Source: Tropicibacter alexandrii
GTDB taxonomy: Bacteria > Pseudomonadota > Alphaproteobacteria > Rhodobacterales > Rhodobacteraceae
Reading direction: 5' to 3'
Length of the DNA: 64,000 nt
NCBI RefSeq assembly: GCF_003667315.2
Contig: NZ_RCTZ02000004.1
Span: 186,001-250,000, forward strand
The notes under the pieces are model-generated. The model worked only from the letters and a program-made list of their open reading frames with translations. It was not told where the DNA came from and ran no database searches. The position numbers and the translations under genes were made by a program. Below, in pieces: positions 41,426 through 51,184 of the stretch (positions are counted from its first letter, which is position 1; each line of letters starts with the position of its first letter).

Positions 41426-43948
41426 ATGGATCTGGCGGAAACGCTGGCCAAGGAACGCCGCGCGCGGCTGGCGGCGGAACGCTTGCTTGAACTCAAGCAG
41501 GCCGAGCTTTTCGAGGCCAATCGAAAGCTCGGGAAACATGCGCTCAAGCTGAGCCACGAGATCAAGGAAACGCGCGTCCTCGTCGAAGAAACCAAGTCCG
41601 AGAACATGCGCGTCAAATCCGAACTGGGGCAGGTGACCGAGCAATACGAGGTCGTCACCGAACAGCTTTGGGCGGCGCTGGAAACCGTGCAGGACGGCTT
41701 TGCCATGTTCGACGCGGAGCGCCGGATGGAACTGGCGAATCCGGCCTATCTGCAAATCTTCGAGGGGCTCGAACATGTCGGGCCGGGGATTTCCTATCCC
41801 GACCTGCTCGGCACGCTGGTCGACGAGGGGCTGGTGGACCTTCAGGGCGTTAGCGCCGAGGACTGGATGGCGCGCATGCTGACCCGCTGGGACAAGGACC
41901 CGATCCCGGTGGAAATGCTGCGGCTGTGGAACGGCCAGTTCATCAAGATGCAGGATCGCCACCTGCCCGATGGCGGCGTCGTGTCACTCTGTGTCAACAT
42001 GACCGAGTTGATGCGCATGTGGTCGGCGATGCAGGAAATGCCGGATGGGTTCGTGATCTACGATTCCGATGACCGGCTGCTGATGTGCAACGAACCCTAC
42101 CGCGAGATGTACAAGGCCTCGGCCCCCGCCATCGTCCCCGGCGCCACGTTCGAGGAAATCCTGCGCTACGGGCTGGAAACCGGCCAGTACAAGGACGCAA
42201 TCGGCCGCGAGGAGGAGTGGCTGGAAGAGCGCCTTGAGGCGCACCGCGACGCGGAATCCGAGCTGGAACAGCAGTTGGAGGACGGGCGCTGGCTGCGCAT
42301 CTACGAACGCGAGACCTCGGATGGGGGGCGGGTCGGCCTGCGGGTCGACATCACCCAGATCAAGGAGGATCAGAAGCGCCTCAAGGAGGCGATGAACCGC
42401 GCCGAGGCCGCGAACAGGGCGAAATCCGCCTTCCTCGCCAATATGAGCCACGAGATACGCACCCCGATGAACGGCGTCGTCGGCATGGCCGAGCTGATGG
42501 CCGATACCGAGCTGTCGGAGGAACAGCAGCTGTATCTCGACACGATCAAATCGTCGGGCGAGGCGCTGCTGGTCATCATCAACGACATCCTCGATTATTC
42601 CAAGATCGAGGCGGAAAAGCTGATCCTGCATGCGGAGCCCTTTGACCTCGAACGCGCCATCCACGAGGTGGTGATGCTGTTGCAGCCCACCGCGCGCGAC
42701 AAGGCCATCCAGTTGCTGGTGGATTACGACATGTTCATGCCGACGCGTTTCGTCGGCGATACCGGGCGCATCCGGCAGGTGCTGACCAACCTTCTGGGCA
42801 ACGCGGTGAAGTTCACCGTCGAGGGGCATGTGCTGGTGCGGGTCGTGGGCTTTGACGAGGAGGACGGGCGGACCTCGATCCATGTCACGGTCGAGGATAC
42901 GGGGATCGGCATCCCGGCGGACAAGGTCGACCACGTCTTTGGCGAGTTCAATCAGGTCGAGGACGAGCGCAACCGCAAGTTCGAGGGCACCGGGCTGGGG
43001 CTGGCCATCACACGGCGGCTGGTCGAGATGATGGATGGCGAGATGTGGGTGGAGTCCGAGCTGGGCCGGGGCAGCTGTTTCGGCTTCCGCATCCTGCTGC
43101 CCGCCGACGAACCCGCCGTCTACCAGTCCGCGCGCCTGCCAGAGGGGTTGAAGCGGGTGCTGGTCGTCGACGATCACTCGGCCAACCGGATGATCCTGTC
43201 GAAGCAGCTGGATATCCTCGGGCTGGAGACGGATTATTGCAGCACCGGGTCCGAGGCCTTTGACCGGCTGGCCGTGCCGCCCGACCTGATGGTGGTGGAA
43301 CAGGAACTGCCGGACATGGAGGGGATCGAACTGGTCGAGCAGATGGCGCGCGCGGGCTATTCGATCCCGGTGGTGTTGCTGTCGGACCATCCCGGCCAGA
43401 TCCCGGTGGCCGAGGGGGTGCACCTGCAGGCGGTTCTGCAGAAACCCGCGCCGCGCGGGGCGCTGTTCAAGGCGCTGGAACAGGTGCAAACCGTCGCCCA
43501 GCCCGCCCGGGCCGTCAGTCGGCAGACCCCGGCCGCCCCTTCAGGCTTACCCGAGGCGGCGCTGCTCGACGTGCTGGTGGCCGAGGACAACAAGACCAAT
43601 CAGCTGGTGTTTTCCAAGATGGCCAAGGGGTTCGACGTCGCCTTGCGCTTTGCCAATAACGGGATCGAGGCGGTGGAGGCGTTCCGCAAGAGGCGGCCGG
43701 ACATGATCTTCATGGATATTTCGATGCCACGGATGGATGGCAAGCAGGCGACGCGGGAAATCCGCGCGATCGAGGGCGACGGGCCGCATGTGCCGATCAT
43801 CGCGGTGACGGCGCATGCGATGGCGGGCGACCGCGAGGGCATTTTGGAGGCGGGGCTGGACGATTACCTGACCAAGCCACTGCGCAAGGCGGAACTGGCG
43901 AAGAAGATCGCGCTGTATGCGAAAGCCCCGCACCGGGCGGCGTCGTGA
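41426..43948 (+). CDS. Hybrid sensor histidine kinase with a pseudo-receiver and a true receiver
   Basis: An 840-residue cytoplasmic protein with no membrane helix. Order: a coiled coil (residues 1-80), two PAS-like modules (about 85-185 and 200-300), a HisKA domain with His342 in SHEIRTPMNG, and a HATPase domain with DTGIGIPADKVDHVF and GTGLGLAI. Two receiver domains follow (about 577-690 and 712-830). In the first, the phospho-acceptor Asp is Glu625 (VVEQELPDMEG), so it cannot be phosphorylated in the normal way. The second has Asp764 in FMDISMPRMDG. GGAGG precedes the ATG. No histidine phosphotransfer or output gene is adjacent. Confidence 0.93.
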   Translation: MDLAETLAKERRARLAAERLLELKQAELFEANRKLGKHALKLSHEIKETRVLVEETKSENMRVKSELGQVTEQYEVVTEQLWAALETVQDGFAMFDAERRMELANPAYLQIFEGLEHVGPGISYPDLLGTLVDEGLVDLQGVSAEDWMARMLTRWDKDPIPVEMLRLWNGQFIKMQDRHLPDGGVVSLCVNMTELMRMWSAMQEMPDGFVIYDSDDRLLMCNEPYREMYKASAPAIVPGATFEEILRYGLETGQYKDAIGREEEWLEERLEAHRDAESELEQQLEDGRWLRIYERETSDGGRVGLRVDITQIKEDQKRLKEAMNRAEAANRAKSAFLANMSHEIRTPMNGVVGMAELMADTELSEEQQLYLDTIKSSGEALLVIINDILDYSKIEAEKLILHAEPFDLERAIHEVVMLLQPTARDKAIQLLVDYDMFMPTRFVGDTGRIRQVLTNLLGNAVKFTVEGHVLVRVVGFDEEDGRTSIHVTVEDTGIGIPADKVDHVFGEFNQVEDERNRKFEGTGLGLAITRRLVEMMDGEMWVESELGRGSCFGFRILLPADEPAVYQSARLPEGLKRVLVVDDHSANRMILSKQLDILGLETDYCSTGSEAFDRLAVPPDLMVVEQELPDMEGIELVEQMARAGYSIPVVLLSDHPGQIPVAEGVHLQAVLQKPAPRGALFKALEQVQTVAQPARAVSRQTPAAPSGLPEAALLDVLVAEDNKTNQLVFSKMAKGFDVALRFANNGIEAVEAFRKRRPDMIFMDISMPRMDGKQATREIRAIEGDGPHVPIIAVTAHAMAGDREGILEAGLDDYLTKPLRKAELAKKIALYAKAPHRAAS

Positions 43949-43994
43949 CGGGGGAGTGATGCCGGGCGTGCGCTCTGCCCCGGCCCCTCGCGCA

Positions 43995-44765
43995 TCAGGC
44001 CTCTGCCGGGCGGACGAAGACGGGGCCGTCGGGCTTGCTCAGATCGGGGCGGTAGACGTAGCCGCCGCTGTCGAAATCCTGCACGGCGGCGGCGTCGGTC
44101 AGCCGGTGCTGGATGATGAACCGCGCCATCGCGCCTCGGGCACGCTTGGCGTAGAAGGACACGATCTTCGGCCCGCCCGGCTTGTCTTCCATGAAGACGG
44201 GGGTGATCACGCGCAGCTTCAGCGCCTTGAGGTCGACCGCGCCGAAATATTCCTGACTGGCGCAGTTCACCAGAACGTCGGTCCCCAGCGTCTCGGCCTG
44301 CGCGTTCAGCGCTTCGGCGATGCGCGGCCCCCACCAGTCATACAGGTTGCGCCCGCGCGGGTTTTTCAGGCGTGAGCCCATCTCCAGCCGGTAGGCCTGC
44401 ATCGCGTCGCGCGGACGCAGCACGCCATAAAGCCCCGAGAGGATGCGCAAATGATCCTGCGCCCAGTCCATTTCCTCGCCGTCCAGCGACGCGGCTTCCA
44501 ACCCCTGATAGGTATCCCCGGCAAAGGCCAGCGCGGCGGGGCGCACGGCCTCGCCCGAGGGCGCCTCGCTGTAATCCTGAAACCGCTGCCAGTTCAGTTT
44601 CGCAAGGTCGTCCGAGATATGCATCAGCTTGCCCAGTGCATCCTTGGACAGGTCGCGCGCGACCTCGGCCAGCGCGTTCGCCTGATCGGCGAACACCGGT
44701 TCGGTCATCGTCTCTTTGCGTTCCGCCCAGTCCAGCTTTTTCGCTGGCGACACCACCACAAGCAT
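43995..44765 (-). CDS. yaaA: Peroxide stress protein YaaA
   Basis: A 256-residue protein of the YaaA/DUF328 family, starting MLVVVSPAKKLDW as usual. Other signatures are DDLAKLNWQRFQDY, LRILSGLYGVLRPRDAM and NCASQEYFGAVD. In E. coli it limits free iron and DNA damage under hydrogen peroxide stress and is a DNA-binding protein. The gene lies 29 bp downstream of recQ on the same strand, so the two may be cotranscribed as a stress and repair unit. Confidence 0.93.
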   Translation of the reverse strand: MLVVVSPAKKLDWAERKETMTEPVFADQANALAEVARDLSKDALGKLMHISDDLAKLNWQRFQDYSEAPSGEAVRPAALAFAGDTYQGLEAASLDGEEMDWAQDHLRILSGLYGVLRPRDAMQAYRLEMGSRLKNPRGRNLYDWWGPRIAEALNAQAETLGTDVLVNCASQEYFGAVDLKALKLRVITPVFMEDKPGGPKIVSFYAKRARGAMARFIIQHRLTDAAAVQDFDSGGYVYRPDLSKPDGPVFVRPAEA

Positions 44766-44794
44766 CGCAATCCTCCTATATGTCGGGACGGGAC

Positions 44795-46852
44795 TTAGTC
44801 CGCTTGCGACAGGATTTCCAGAAAGGCCGGACCGAAACGGTCAGTGCGCTTGTCGCCAAGGATGCGTTCCATCGACGACAGGCAATCGGGCCGCTGTTCC
44901 GCGACCTTCGCCAGCAGTGAAGCCGAGCAACTGAGCGGCTTGTCCGTGCCATCCGCCCCGCGCATCAGGTCGGTTTGCGCCTCCAGCAGGGCATCATATA
45001 GCGAACCCGCCTTGCGCCCGGCCAGCTTGCGGCGCATCGGGTGGACCTCTTCGACGGAGCCGGTCAGAACCTCAAGGAAGGCGGTGCCGTAGCTGTCCAG
45101 CTTCTTGGCCCCGACGCCGGAAATCCCCATCAGCGCGTCCAGTGTCTGGGGGCGCTTCTCGGCCATTTCGACGAGGGTCCGGTCGTTGAAGATCATGTAG
45201 GGCGGCAGCCCGGCCTCGCGCGCCAGCGCAGTTCGGCGGGCCTTGAGCGCCGACAGCATCGGCGCGTCATCGTCGGACACCAACGCCTTGACCGCGGGGC
45301 GGCGGTCGGCGGCGCGTGTCAGTACGTCCTTGCGCAGCTTGATGGTTTCTTCGCCCCGCAGGATCGGCAGGGCGCGGTCGGTCATCACCAGCGCGCCATG
45401 GCGGTCGGCATCGGGGCGGATCAGGTCAAAGCCCATCATCTGCCGGAACACCGCCTGCCATTGTGCCTTTTTCAGGTCCTTGCCGACGCCGAACGTGGGC
45501 AATTGGTCATGGTTGCGCTGCATGACCTTGTCCGTCTCGTTTCCGAGAAGAATGTCGATCAGGTGCCCCATTCCAAAGCTTTCCTGCGTGCGCAGCGCGG
45601 CGGACAGAGCCTTGCGGACGGGTTCGGTGCCGTCGAATGTCTCGGGCGGGGTGTCACACAGGTCGCAATTGCCGCAGGTCTCGGGCGCGTCCTCGCCGAA
45701 ATAGGCGAGCAGCGCGCGGCGGCGGCAGCCCAGCGCCTCGGCGAGACCCAGAAGCGCGTTCAACCGGCCATGATCGGCGGTGCGACGTTCGGGAGGCGCG
45801 TTTCCCTCGTCGATCTGGGCGCGGCGCAGGCGGATGTCCTCTGGCCCGTACAGGGTCAGCGTCTCGGCGGGCGCACCGTCGCGCCCGGCGCGGCCGATCT
45901 CCTGATAATAGGCCTCGATCGATTTCGGCAGGTCGGCATGGGCGACCCAGCGGATGTCGGGCTTGTCGACGCCCATGCCAAAGGCGACGGTGGCGCAGAC
46001 GATCAAGCCGTCTTCGGTGGCAAAGCGGTGTTCGACGTGGCGGCGCGCATCCGGGTCCATGCCGCCATGGTAGAAGGTCGCCTGATGGCCGTCCTCGGAC
46101 AGGGCGCGGGCCAGTCCTTCGGTCTTGTTGCGGGTGCCACAATAGACGATCCCGGCGCGGCCCCGGCGGGCGGCGGCGTATTTCAGGATTTGCGCGCGGG
46201 GGCTGTCCTTGGGCTGAAAGGCGAGGTGCAGGTTGGGCCGGTCGAAGCCCCGCAGAAAGGTGTCGGGCTGCACACCGCCAAACAGGCGCGTGACGATCTC
46301 GGCCTGCGTCTCGGGGTCGGCGGTGGCGGTGAAGGCGGCCAGTGGCACGCCCAAGGCGTTCTTCAATTCGCCGATACGCAGGTAATCCGGGCGGAAATCG
46401 TGGCCCCATTGGCTGACGCAATGCGCCTCATCAACAGCAATCAGGCCAACTCCGGCGGTGTGCAGCATCCGCTGCGTGCCGCCTGAGGCCAGCCGTTCGG
46501 GCGCGAGATACAGCAGCTTCAGCTCGCCCGCGTGCATCAGGCGCCAGACCTCGTCGTTTTCCTCTTCGGTGTTGCCGGAGGTCAGGGCCCCCGCCGCCAC
46601 ACCGGCCTCGCGCAAGCCGCGCACCTGGTCGCGCATCAGGGCGATCAAAGGTGAAATGACAACGGTGATCCCGCCACGCATCAAGGCAGGCAGTTGGAAA
46701 CACAGGGATTTGCCGCCGCCGGTGGGCATGATGGCCAGCGTGTTGCGGCCCTGCGCCACGGCCTCGACGATCTCGCCCTGACCGGGGCGAAAGGCATCGA
46801 AACCGAATATCTCTTTCAGAAGCGCCTCTGCCGAGGCGATGTCACGGGGCAT
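44795..46852 (-). CDS. recQ: ATP-dependent DNA helicase RecQ
   Basis: A full-length 685-residue 3'-5' helicase. The helicase core has Walker A MPTGGGKSLCFQLPA, the DEAH box in VDEAHCVSQWGHDFRPDY, and motif VI EIGRAGRDG. The RQC zinc cysteines are in CRRRALLAYF and CGNCDLC. A winged helix and an HRDC domain (about residues 520-600) follow, with a further C-terminal extension. It acts in recombination, replication-fork repair and suppression of illegitimate exchange. ATG at 46852. Confidence 0.95.
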   Translation of the reverse strand: MPRDIASAEALLKEIFGFDAFRPGQGEIVEAVAQGRNTLAIMPTGGGKSLCFQLPALMRGGITVVISPLIALMRDQVRGLREAGVAAGALTSGNTEEENDEVWRLMHAGELKLLYLAPERLASGGTQRMLHTAGVGLIAVDEAHCVSQWGHDFRPDYLRIGELKNALGVPLAAFTATADPETQAEIVTRLFGGVQPDTFLRGFDRPNLHLAFQPKDSPRAQILKYAAARRGRAGIVYCGTRNKTEGLARALSEDGHQATFYHGGMDPDARRHVEHRFATEDGLIVCATVAFGMGVDKPDIRWVAHADLPKSIEAYYQEIGRAGRDGAPAETLTLYGPEDIRLRRAQIDEGNAPPERRTADHGRLNALLGLAEALGCRRRALLAYFGEDAPETCGNCDLCDTPPETFDGTEPVRKALSAALRTQESFGMGHLIDILLGNETDKVMQRNHDQLPTFGVGKDLKKAQWQAVFRQMMGFDLIRPDADRHGALVMTDRALPILRGEETIKLRKDVLTRAADRRPAVKALVSDDDAPMLSALKARRTALAREAGLPPYMIFNDRTLVEMAEKRPQTLDALMGISGVGAKKLDSYGTAFLEVLTGSVEEVHPMRRKLAGRKAGSLYDALLEAQTDLMRGADGTDKPLSCSASLLAKVAEQRPDCLSSMERILGDKRTDRFGPAFLEILSQAD

Positions 46853-46931
46853 GTCTGTCGGGCTTTGTCGCTATATCTGCTCTGCGCGCGACAGTCTCAT
46901 ACCATGGATAGGTTGATCAAGTCAGAACAGG

Positions 46932-47225
46932 TCAGAACGAGTAGAAGAACCCGGCATTGGTCGTCAGAATGATTTGCAGGGCATAGAGCCCGACCAGAAA
47001 GATCAGCGGCGCAAGGTCAAGCCCGCCCATCGGCGGCAGGACGCGGCGGATGCGCGAATAGATCGGCTCCAGCAGGCGGTTCAGGCCATCCCAGATCTGC
47101 GCGACCAGCGGCTGACGCAGGTTGAGGATCTGGAAATTGATCAGCCAGCTCATGATCACATGGGCAATGACGATGAACCAGACGATGTTCAGCAGCATCA
47201 TGATGATCTTGTACAGCGACTCCAT
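46932..47225 (-). CDS. YggT-family membrane protein
   Basis: A 97-residue protein with two membrane helices, an N-terminal YKIIMMLLNIVWFIVIAHVI and a C-terminal APLIFLVGLYALQIIL, separated by the family-typical LNRLLEPIYSRIRRVLPPMG. YggT proteins are linked to osmotic and potassium homeostasis and to cell-division or photosystem assembly in other bacteria. The start at 47225 is preceded by GGGCCGGAG. It lies 79 bp after recQ's start, on the same strand. Confidence 0.88.
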   Translation of the reverse strand: MESLYKIIMMLLNIVWFIVIAHVIMSWLINFQILNLRQPLVAQIWDGLNRLLEPIYSRIRRVLPPMGGLDLAPLIFLVGLYALQIILTTNAGFFYSF

Positions 47226-47355
47226 CTCCGGCCCTTCCCTAGCGTGACGTTGCATCCCACCTAAGCGCGGCGTGGCAAAATCGCAAGTCTGCCGCCGCGT
47301 CTTGGTTGACGCGGCTGCCGCGGCGCAGCAACACGGGCACAAAGGAGACCTCCGC

Positions 47356-47895
47356 ATGTACCCGTTCTTTCGCCTGTTCAAGGACATGGCCCGCGCCCGC
47401 AAACAGCCCCGGCTGGGCCTGTATGACACCCATGTCTCGCATCACCTCTGCCTGCCTTGGGACTTGGACATGTGGAACGAGCTGAACAATGGCCGGACGC
47501 TGACGCTGTACGATCTGGGGCGCATCCCCTTTGCGCAGCGCACCGGGCTGATCGACCTGCTCAAGCAGGAGAAGTGGGGCCTGACCATCGCCGGATCGGT
47601 GGTGCGCTATCGCCGCCGCGTGCGCGGCATGGACCGGATCGAGACGCGCTCGCGCCTTCTGGGGTGGGACCGGCGGTTCATGTATATCGACCAGTCGATG
47701 TGGAAGACGAATGGCGAATGCGCCTCTCACGCGGTGTTCCGCGCGGCGGTCACCGACAAGAACGGCATCGTGACCACGGACCGCATCCTTGCGGCGTTGG
47801 GCAATGACGACCCCGCGCCAGAGCTGCCCGACTGGGTCGCCAAGTGGATCGAGGCCGAAGACATGCGGCCTTGGCCGCCGCAAACGACGGCCTGA
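47356..47895 (+). CDS. THEM6-like hotdog thioesterase
   Basis: A 179-residue protein of the 4HBT/hotdog fold. The catalytic region LPWDLDMWNELNNGRTLTLY matches the D-x-D-x(3)-x-x-NN pattern of THEM6- and FadM-type acyl-CoA thioesterases, though the usual His is replaced by Glu in this stretch. Strands with LLGWDRRFMYIDQSMWK and ECASHAVFRAAVTDK follow. AAAGGAGA is an excellent ribosome-binding site eight to nine bases before the ATG. The substrate is unknown. Confidence 0.8.
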   Translation: MYPFFRLFKDMARARKQPRLGLYDTHVSHHLCLPWDLDMWNELNNGRTLTLYDLGRIPFAQRTGLIDLLKQEKWGLTIAGSVVRYRRRVRGMDRIETRSRLLGWDRRFMYIDQSMWKTNGECASHAVFRAAVTDKNGIVTTDRILAALGNDDPAPELPDWVAKWIEAEDMRPWPPQTTA

Positions 47896-47966
47896 GGATG
47901 GACGGCGCCCCCTTGCCTTAACCGTCGTCACGGGGTTCTATCGCGCCCAAGGCAAGGGGACGCGCC

Positions 47967-49337
47967 ATGGGACAGATTTCGACACGCAAGCGCATCTGGG
48001 GTTGGGCGTTCTTTGACTGGGCGCAACAGCCCTACGCAACGCTCGGCCTGACCTTCATCTTTGCGCCGTTCTTTGCCGCCGTGGCGACCGATGCGCTGGT
48101 GGCGCAGGGCGCCAGCCTCGACGATGCCAAGGTTGACGCGCAAACCATGTGGTCCTCGGCGCAGACGCTGGCCGGTTTGGTCATCGCGTTTTCCGCACCC
48201 TTCCTCGGCGCATGGGCGGATGCCTCGGGGCGCAAGCGCCCGTGGATCACGCTCTTCACCTCGCTCGCGATCCTCTGCGCCGCCTGCCTGTGGGTCCTGC
48301 AACCGGATGGCACGAACCTGATGCTGGCGCTGACGCTGTTCTGGGTGGGCTTCGTGTTCTCCGAAGCGGCGTTCAACCTCAACAACGCCTTCCTGCCCGA
48401 TCTGGGCACGCCCGAAGAGGTCGGGCGCATTTCCGGCGGGGCGACGGCGTTTGGCTATTGGGGCGGCGTGGTCTCGCTGTTCCTGATGCTGCTGTTCTTC
48501 GCCGAGAACGAGACGGGCAAGACATTGATCGACCTCGCGCCAGCCTTCGGCCTTGACCCCGAGCAGCGCGAAGGGACGCGCTTCGTCGGGCCGTTCATCG
48601 CGATCTGGTTCGCTGTCTTCCTGATCCCCTTCCTGCTCTGGACCCGCGAGAACCCCGCGATCAAGCGCACCCGGCCGAAATTCCAAGAGGTGCTCAGCCA
48701 GCTTTGGGTCAGCATTTGCCGCGTGGGCAAGCAGCCCTCGACCCGCAATTTCCTGCTGGCCTCGCTGTTCTATCGCGACGCGCTGACCGCGCTCTATGCC
48801 TATGGCGGCATCTATGCGCGGCAGGTGTTGGACTGGCAGACCATCCAGATCGGCATCTTTGGCATCATCGCCGCCATTGCCGCCGCGCTCCTGTCGTGGA
48901 TCGGGGGGATGGCGGATCAGCGGTTCGGGCCCAAACCCGTCATCGCCTTCTGCATCTGGTCGATGGTCGGGGTCGGTTGCATCATCGTCGGCATGTCGCG
49001 CGAACACCTGTTCGGCATCCCGCTGACCGAGGGGTCGCTGGTGCCGGACATCTTGTTCTACTTCTGCGGCGCTGCGATCGGTGGCGCGGGCGGGGCGCTA
49101 TATAGCGCGTCTCGGTCGATGATGGTGCGCCACGCGGACCGGGACTATCCCGCCGAGGCATTCGGCCTGTTCGCCTTTGCGGGCAAGGCGACTGCCTTCC
49201 TTGCCCCGGCCCTGATCACCTTGTTCGGAGTGCTCACGAACTCCAACCAACTGGCATTTTTGCCGGTGATCTTCCTTTTCCTCATCGGGTTGTTTCTGCT
49301 ACGCTACGTTCATCCAGACGGAGCACGCTCTACATGA
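47967..49337 (+). CDS. MFS transporter, UMF1/Atg22-like
   Basis: A 456-residue transporter with about twelve helices. The start MGQISTRKRIWGWAFFDWA and the segments FDWAQQPYATLGLTFIFAPF and GAWADASGRKRPWITLF are typical of the Atg22/UMF1 family, which in yeast vacuoles releases amino acids and in bacteria is largely uncharacterised. It starts the run to mepA and the phytase-like esterase; the next gene begins 4 bp before its stop codon ends. Confidence 0.88.
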   Translation: MGQISTRKRIWGWAFFDWAQQPYATLGLTFIFAPFFAAVATDALVAQGASLDDAKVDAQTMWSSAQTLAGLVIAFSAPFLGAWADASGRKRPWITLFTSLAILCAACLWVLQPDGTNLMLALTLFWVGFVFSEAAFNLNNAFLPDLGTPEEVGRISGGATAFGYWGGVVSLFLMLLFFAENETGKTLIDLAPAFGLDPEQREGTRFVGPFIAIWFAVFLIPFLLWTRENPAIKRTRPKFQEVLSQLWVSICRVGKQPSTRNFLLASLFYRDALTALYAYGGIYARQVLDWQTIQIGIFGIIAAIAAALLSWIGGMADQRFGPKPVIAFCIWSMVGVGCIIVGMSREHLFGIPLTEGSLVPDILFYFCGAAIGGAGGALYSASRSMMVRHADRDYPAEAFGLFAFAGKATAFLAPALITLFGVLTNSNQLAFLPVIFLFLIGLFLLRYVHPDGARST

Positions 49338-50260
49338 TCCGCACAGTTCTTTCCCTGACCTTGATCACCGCGCTGGCTGCTTGCAGCCCCGGTCCGCGCG
49401 ACATTTCCGGCGAGCGCATGGCGACGCCAAAGCTTGACCCGGTGATCGCCTCGAAATCCGCCAAGCAGCTGTTCGGCTATACCGACGGCGCGTCCCGGCA
49501 GGCCGCGCAGCCGCATGGCTCCTACGCCAAGGGCTGCCTCGCCGGGGGCGTGCAACTGCCCGAGACCGGCCCGACTTGGCAGGCCATGCGGCTGAGCCGC
49601 AACCGCAACTGGGGCCATCCCGAACTGATCGACTACGTGCAGGACCTGTCCCGCAAGGCGGCGCAGCAACCGGGGTGGAGCGGGCTCTACGTGGGCGACA
49701 TGAGCCAGCCGCGCGGTGGTCCGATGCTGACGGGCCATGCCAGCCACCAGATCGGGCTGGATGCCGACATCTGGATGCTGCCCGCTGACGATCTGAATCT
49801 GTCGGCCAATGCGCGGGAAAAGATCTCGTCGATCTCGACCCGGCGCAGTTCCGGCGCCTATGTGAACAACAATTGGACCCGCGCCCATCACGAAATCCTC
49901 AAGGCCGCCGCCAGCGACCCGCGCGTGGCGCGGATCTTTGTCTTTCCCGGCGCCAAGGTGCAGATGTGCAACGATGAAAAGGGCGACCGCAGCTGGCTGC
50001 GCAAGATCCGGCCGTGGTACGGGCATCACTATCACTTCCACGTCCGGCTGAGCTGCCCCAAGGGTGCGGCGGGCTGTGTCGATCAGGCCGCCCCGCCGCC
50101 CGGTGACGGCTGTGCCGATGCGCAGGACTGGGTGAACAACATCCTCAACCCGCCGCCGCCCAAGCCCGTCGATCCGAACGCGCCCAAGCCCAAGCCCAAG
50201 CGGGAACTGACGCTGGGCGACCTGCCCGGGCAATGCGCTGCCGTGCTGGCCGCGAACTGA
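49334..50260 (+). CDS. mepA: Penicillin-insensitive murein endopeptidase MepA
   Basis: A 308-residue zinc peptidase that cuts D-Ala-mDAP cross-links in peptidoglycan. The signal carries a lipobox (ITALAAC), so it is probably a lipoprotein. The LAS-type zinc ligands are in GHASHQIGLDADIWM (His and Asp) and YGHHYHFHVRLSCP (His). The C-terminal tail is Pro/Lys-rich (NPPPPKPVDPNAPKPKPK), probably an extended linker. ATG overlaps the end of the transporter gene by 4 bp. Confidence 0.93.
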   Translation: MIRTVLSLTLITALAACSPGPRDISGERMATPKLDPVIASKSAKQLFGYTDGASRQAAQPHGSYAKGCLAGGVQLPETGPTWQAMRLSRNRNWGHPELIDYVQDLSRKAAQQPGWSGLYVGDMSQPRGGPMLTGHASHQIGLDADIWMLPADDLNLSANAREKISSISTRRSSGAYVNNNWTRAHHEILKAAASDPRVARIFVFPGAKVQMCNDEKGDRSWLRKIRPWYGHHYHFHVRLSCPKGAAGCVDQAAPPPGDGCADAQDWVNNILNPPPPKPVDPNAPKPKPKRELTLGDLPGQCAAVLAAN

Positions 50261-50269
50261 GGGGTTTTC

Positions 50270-51163
50270 ATGAGGTTTCGCATCAGCGCCATTGCGGCGC
50301 TGCTCGCGCTTGGCGGGTGCATTGCCGGGCTCGATCCGTCGTATGACGGCCCGAAGGCGCGGTTTGCCGGGTCCTACGAATGGCTGCCATCCGAGCATCA
50401 CCTCGGTGGGTTTTCTGGCCTTGAACTGTCCGACGATGGCGCGCGGCTTCATGCGGTCAGCGACCGCGGCGGGCTGGTAACGGCGCGGATCACGCGCAAG
50501 GAGGGCAGGATCGTGGCCGTCGAGGCCGATCCGCCACGGCCCCTGACGCGGCGCGACGGTCAGCCGATCTCGGGGTTTCGGGCCGATGCCGAGGGGCTGG
50601 CGATCCTGCCCGACGGGCACATGCTGGTCTCTTTCGAAGGGTTTCACCGGGTCTGGATGTATGACGGGTCGGGCAAGGCGATCCCGCTGAAGCTGGAAAA
50701 GTGGTTCCGCGATATGGGCGGGAATTCCGGTTTCGAGGGGCTGGCCGTGGATGCGCAGGGCCGCCCGCTGGTGATCCCCGAGAAATCCGGCCAGCTGACG
50801 CGGGCCTTTCCGGTCTGGCGGCTGGACGGCGACGCCTGGCGCAACCCGTTCGACATTCCGCGCTCGGGCGGGTTCCTGCCGGTTGGGCTGGATTTCGGAC
50901 CGGACGGGCGGCTGTACCTGCTGGAGCGGCTCTTTACCGGGTTCGGCTTTGCCAGCCGGGTGCGGCGCTTCACGCTGGAGAACGACCGCATCACTGCCGA
51001 GGAAACACTGATGCGCAGCGCGGTCTGGCAGCATGACAACCTCGAAGGGCTGGCGGTCTGGCGCGACGACACCGGGGCGATCCGGTTGACGATGATCTCG
51101 GACGACAATTTCCGGTCGATCCAGCAGACCCAGATCGTCGAATATGTCCTGAACGCAAAGTAG
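50270..51163 (+). CDS. Lipoprotein of the esterase-like phytase family (PF13449-like)
   Basis: A 297-residue predicted lipoprotein (lipobox ALGGC) followed by a beta-propeller-like domain. LGGFSGLELSDDGARLHAVSD, FRADAEGLAILPDGHMLVSFE and NSGFEGLAVDAQGRPLVIPE repeat the family's G-L-E/A-D pattern. Enzymatic activity in the family is mostly inferred. It lies 9 bp after mepA and is probably cotranscribed. Its stop codon sits inside a 24-bp palindrome. Confidence 0.85.
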   Translation: MRFRISAIAALLALGGCIAGLDPSYDGPKARFAGSYEWLPSEHHLGGFSGLELSDDGARLHAVSDRGGLVTARITRKEGRIVAVEADPPRPLTRRDGQPISGFRADAEGLAILPDGHMLVSFEGFHRVWMYDGSGKAIPLKLEKWFRDMGGNSGFEGLAVDAQGRPLVIPEKSGQLTRAFPVWRLDGDAWRNPFDIPRSGGFLPVGLDFGPDGRLYLLERLFTGFGFASRVRRFTLENDRITAEETLMRSAVWQHDNLEGLAVWRDDTGAIRLTMISDDNFRSIQQTQIVEYVLNAK

Positions 51164-51184
51164 GATGGGTGATCACCCATCCTA
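51161..51184. terminator. 24-bp perfect palindrome overlapping a stop codon
   Basis: TAGGATGGGT and ACCCATCCTA flank a central GATC. The first three bases are the stop codon of the phytase-like gene. In RNA it forms a 10-bp stem with a four-base loop. No T-run follows (CCCCTT), so a weak terminator, an mRNA end or a protein site are all possible. Confidence 0.45.
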
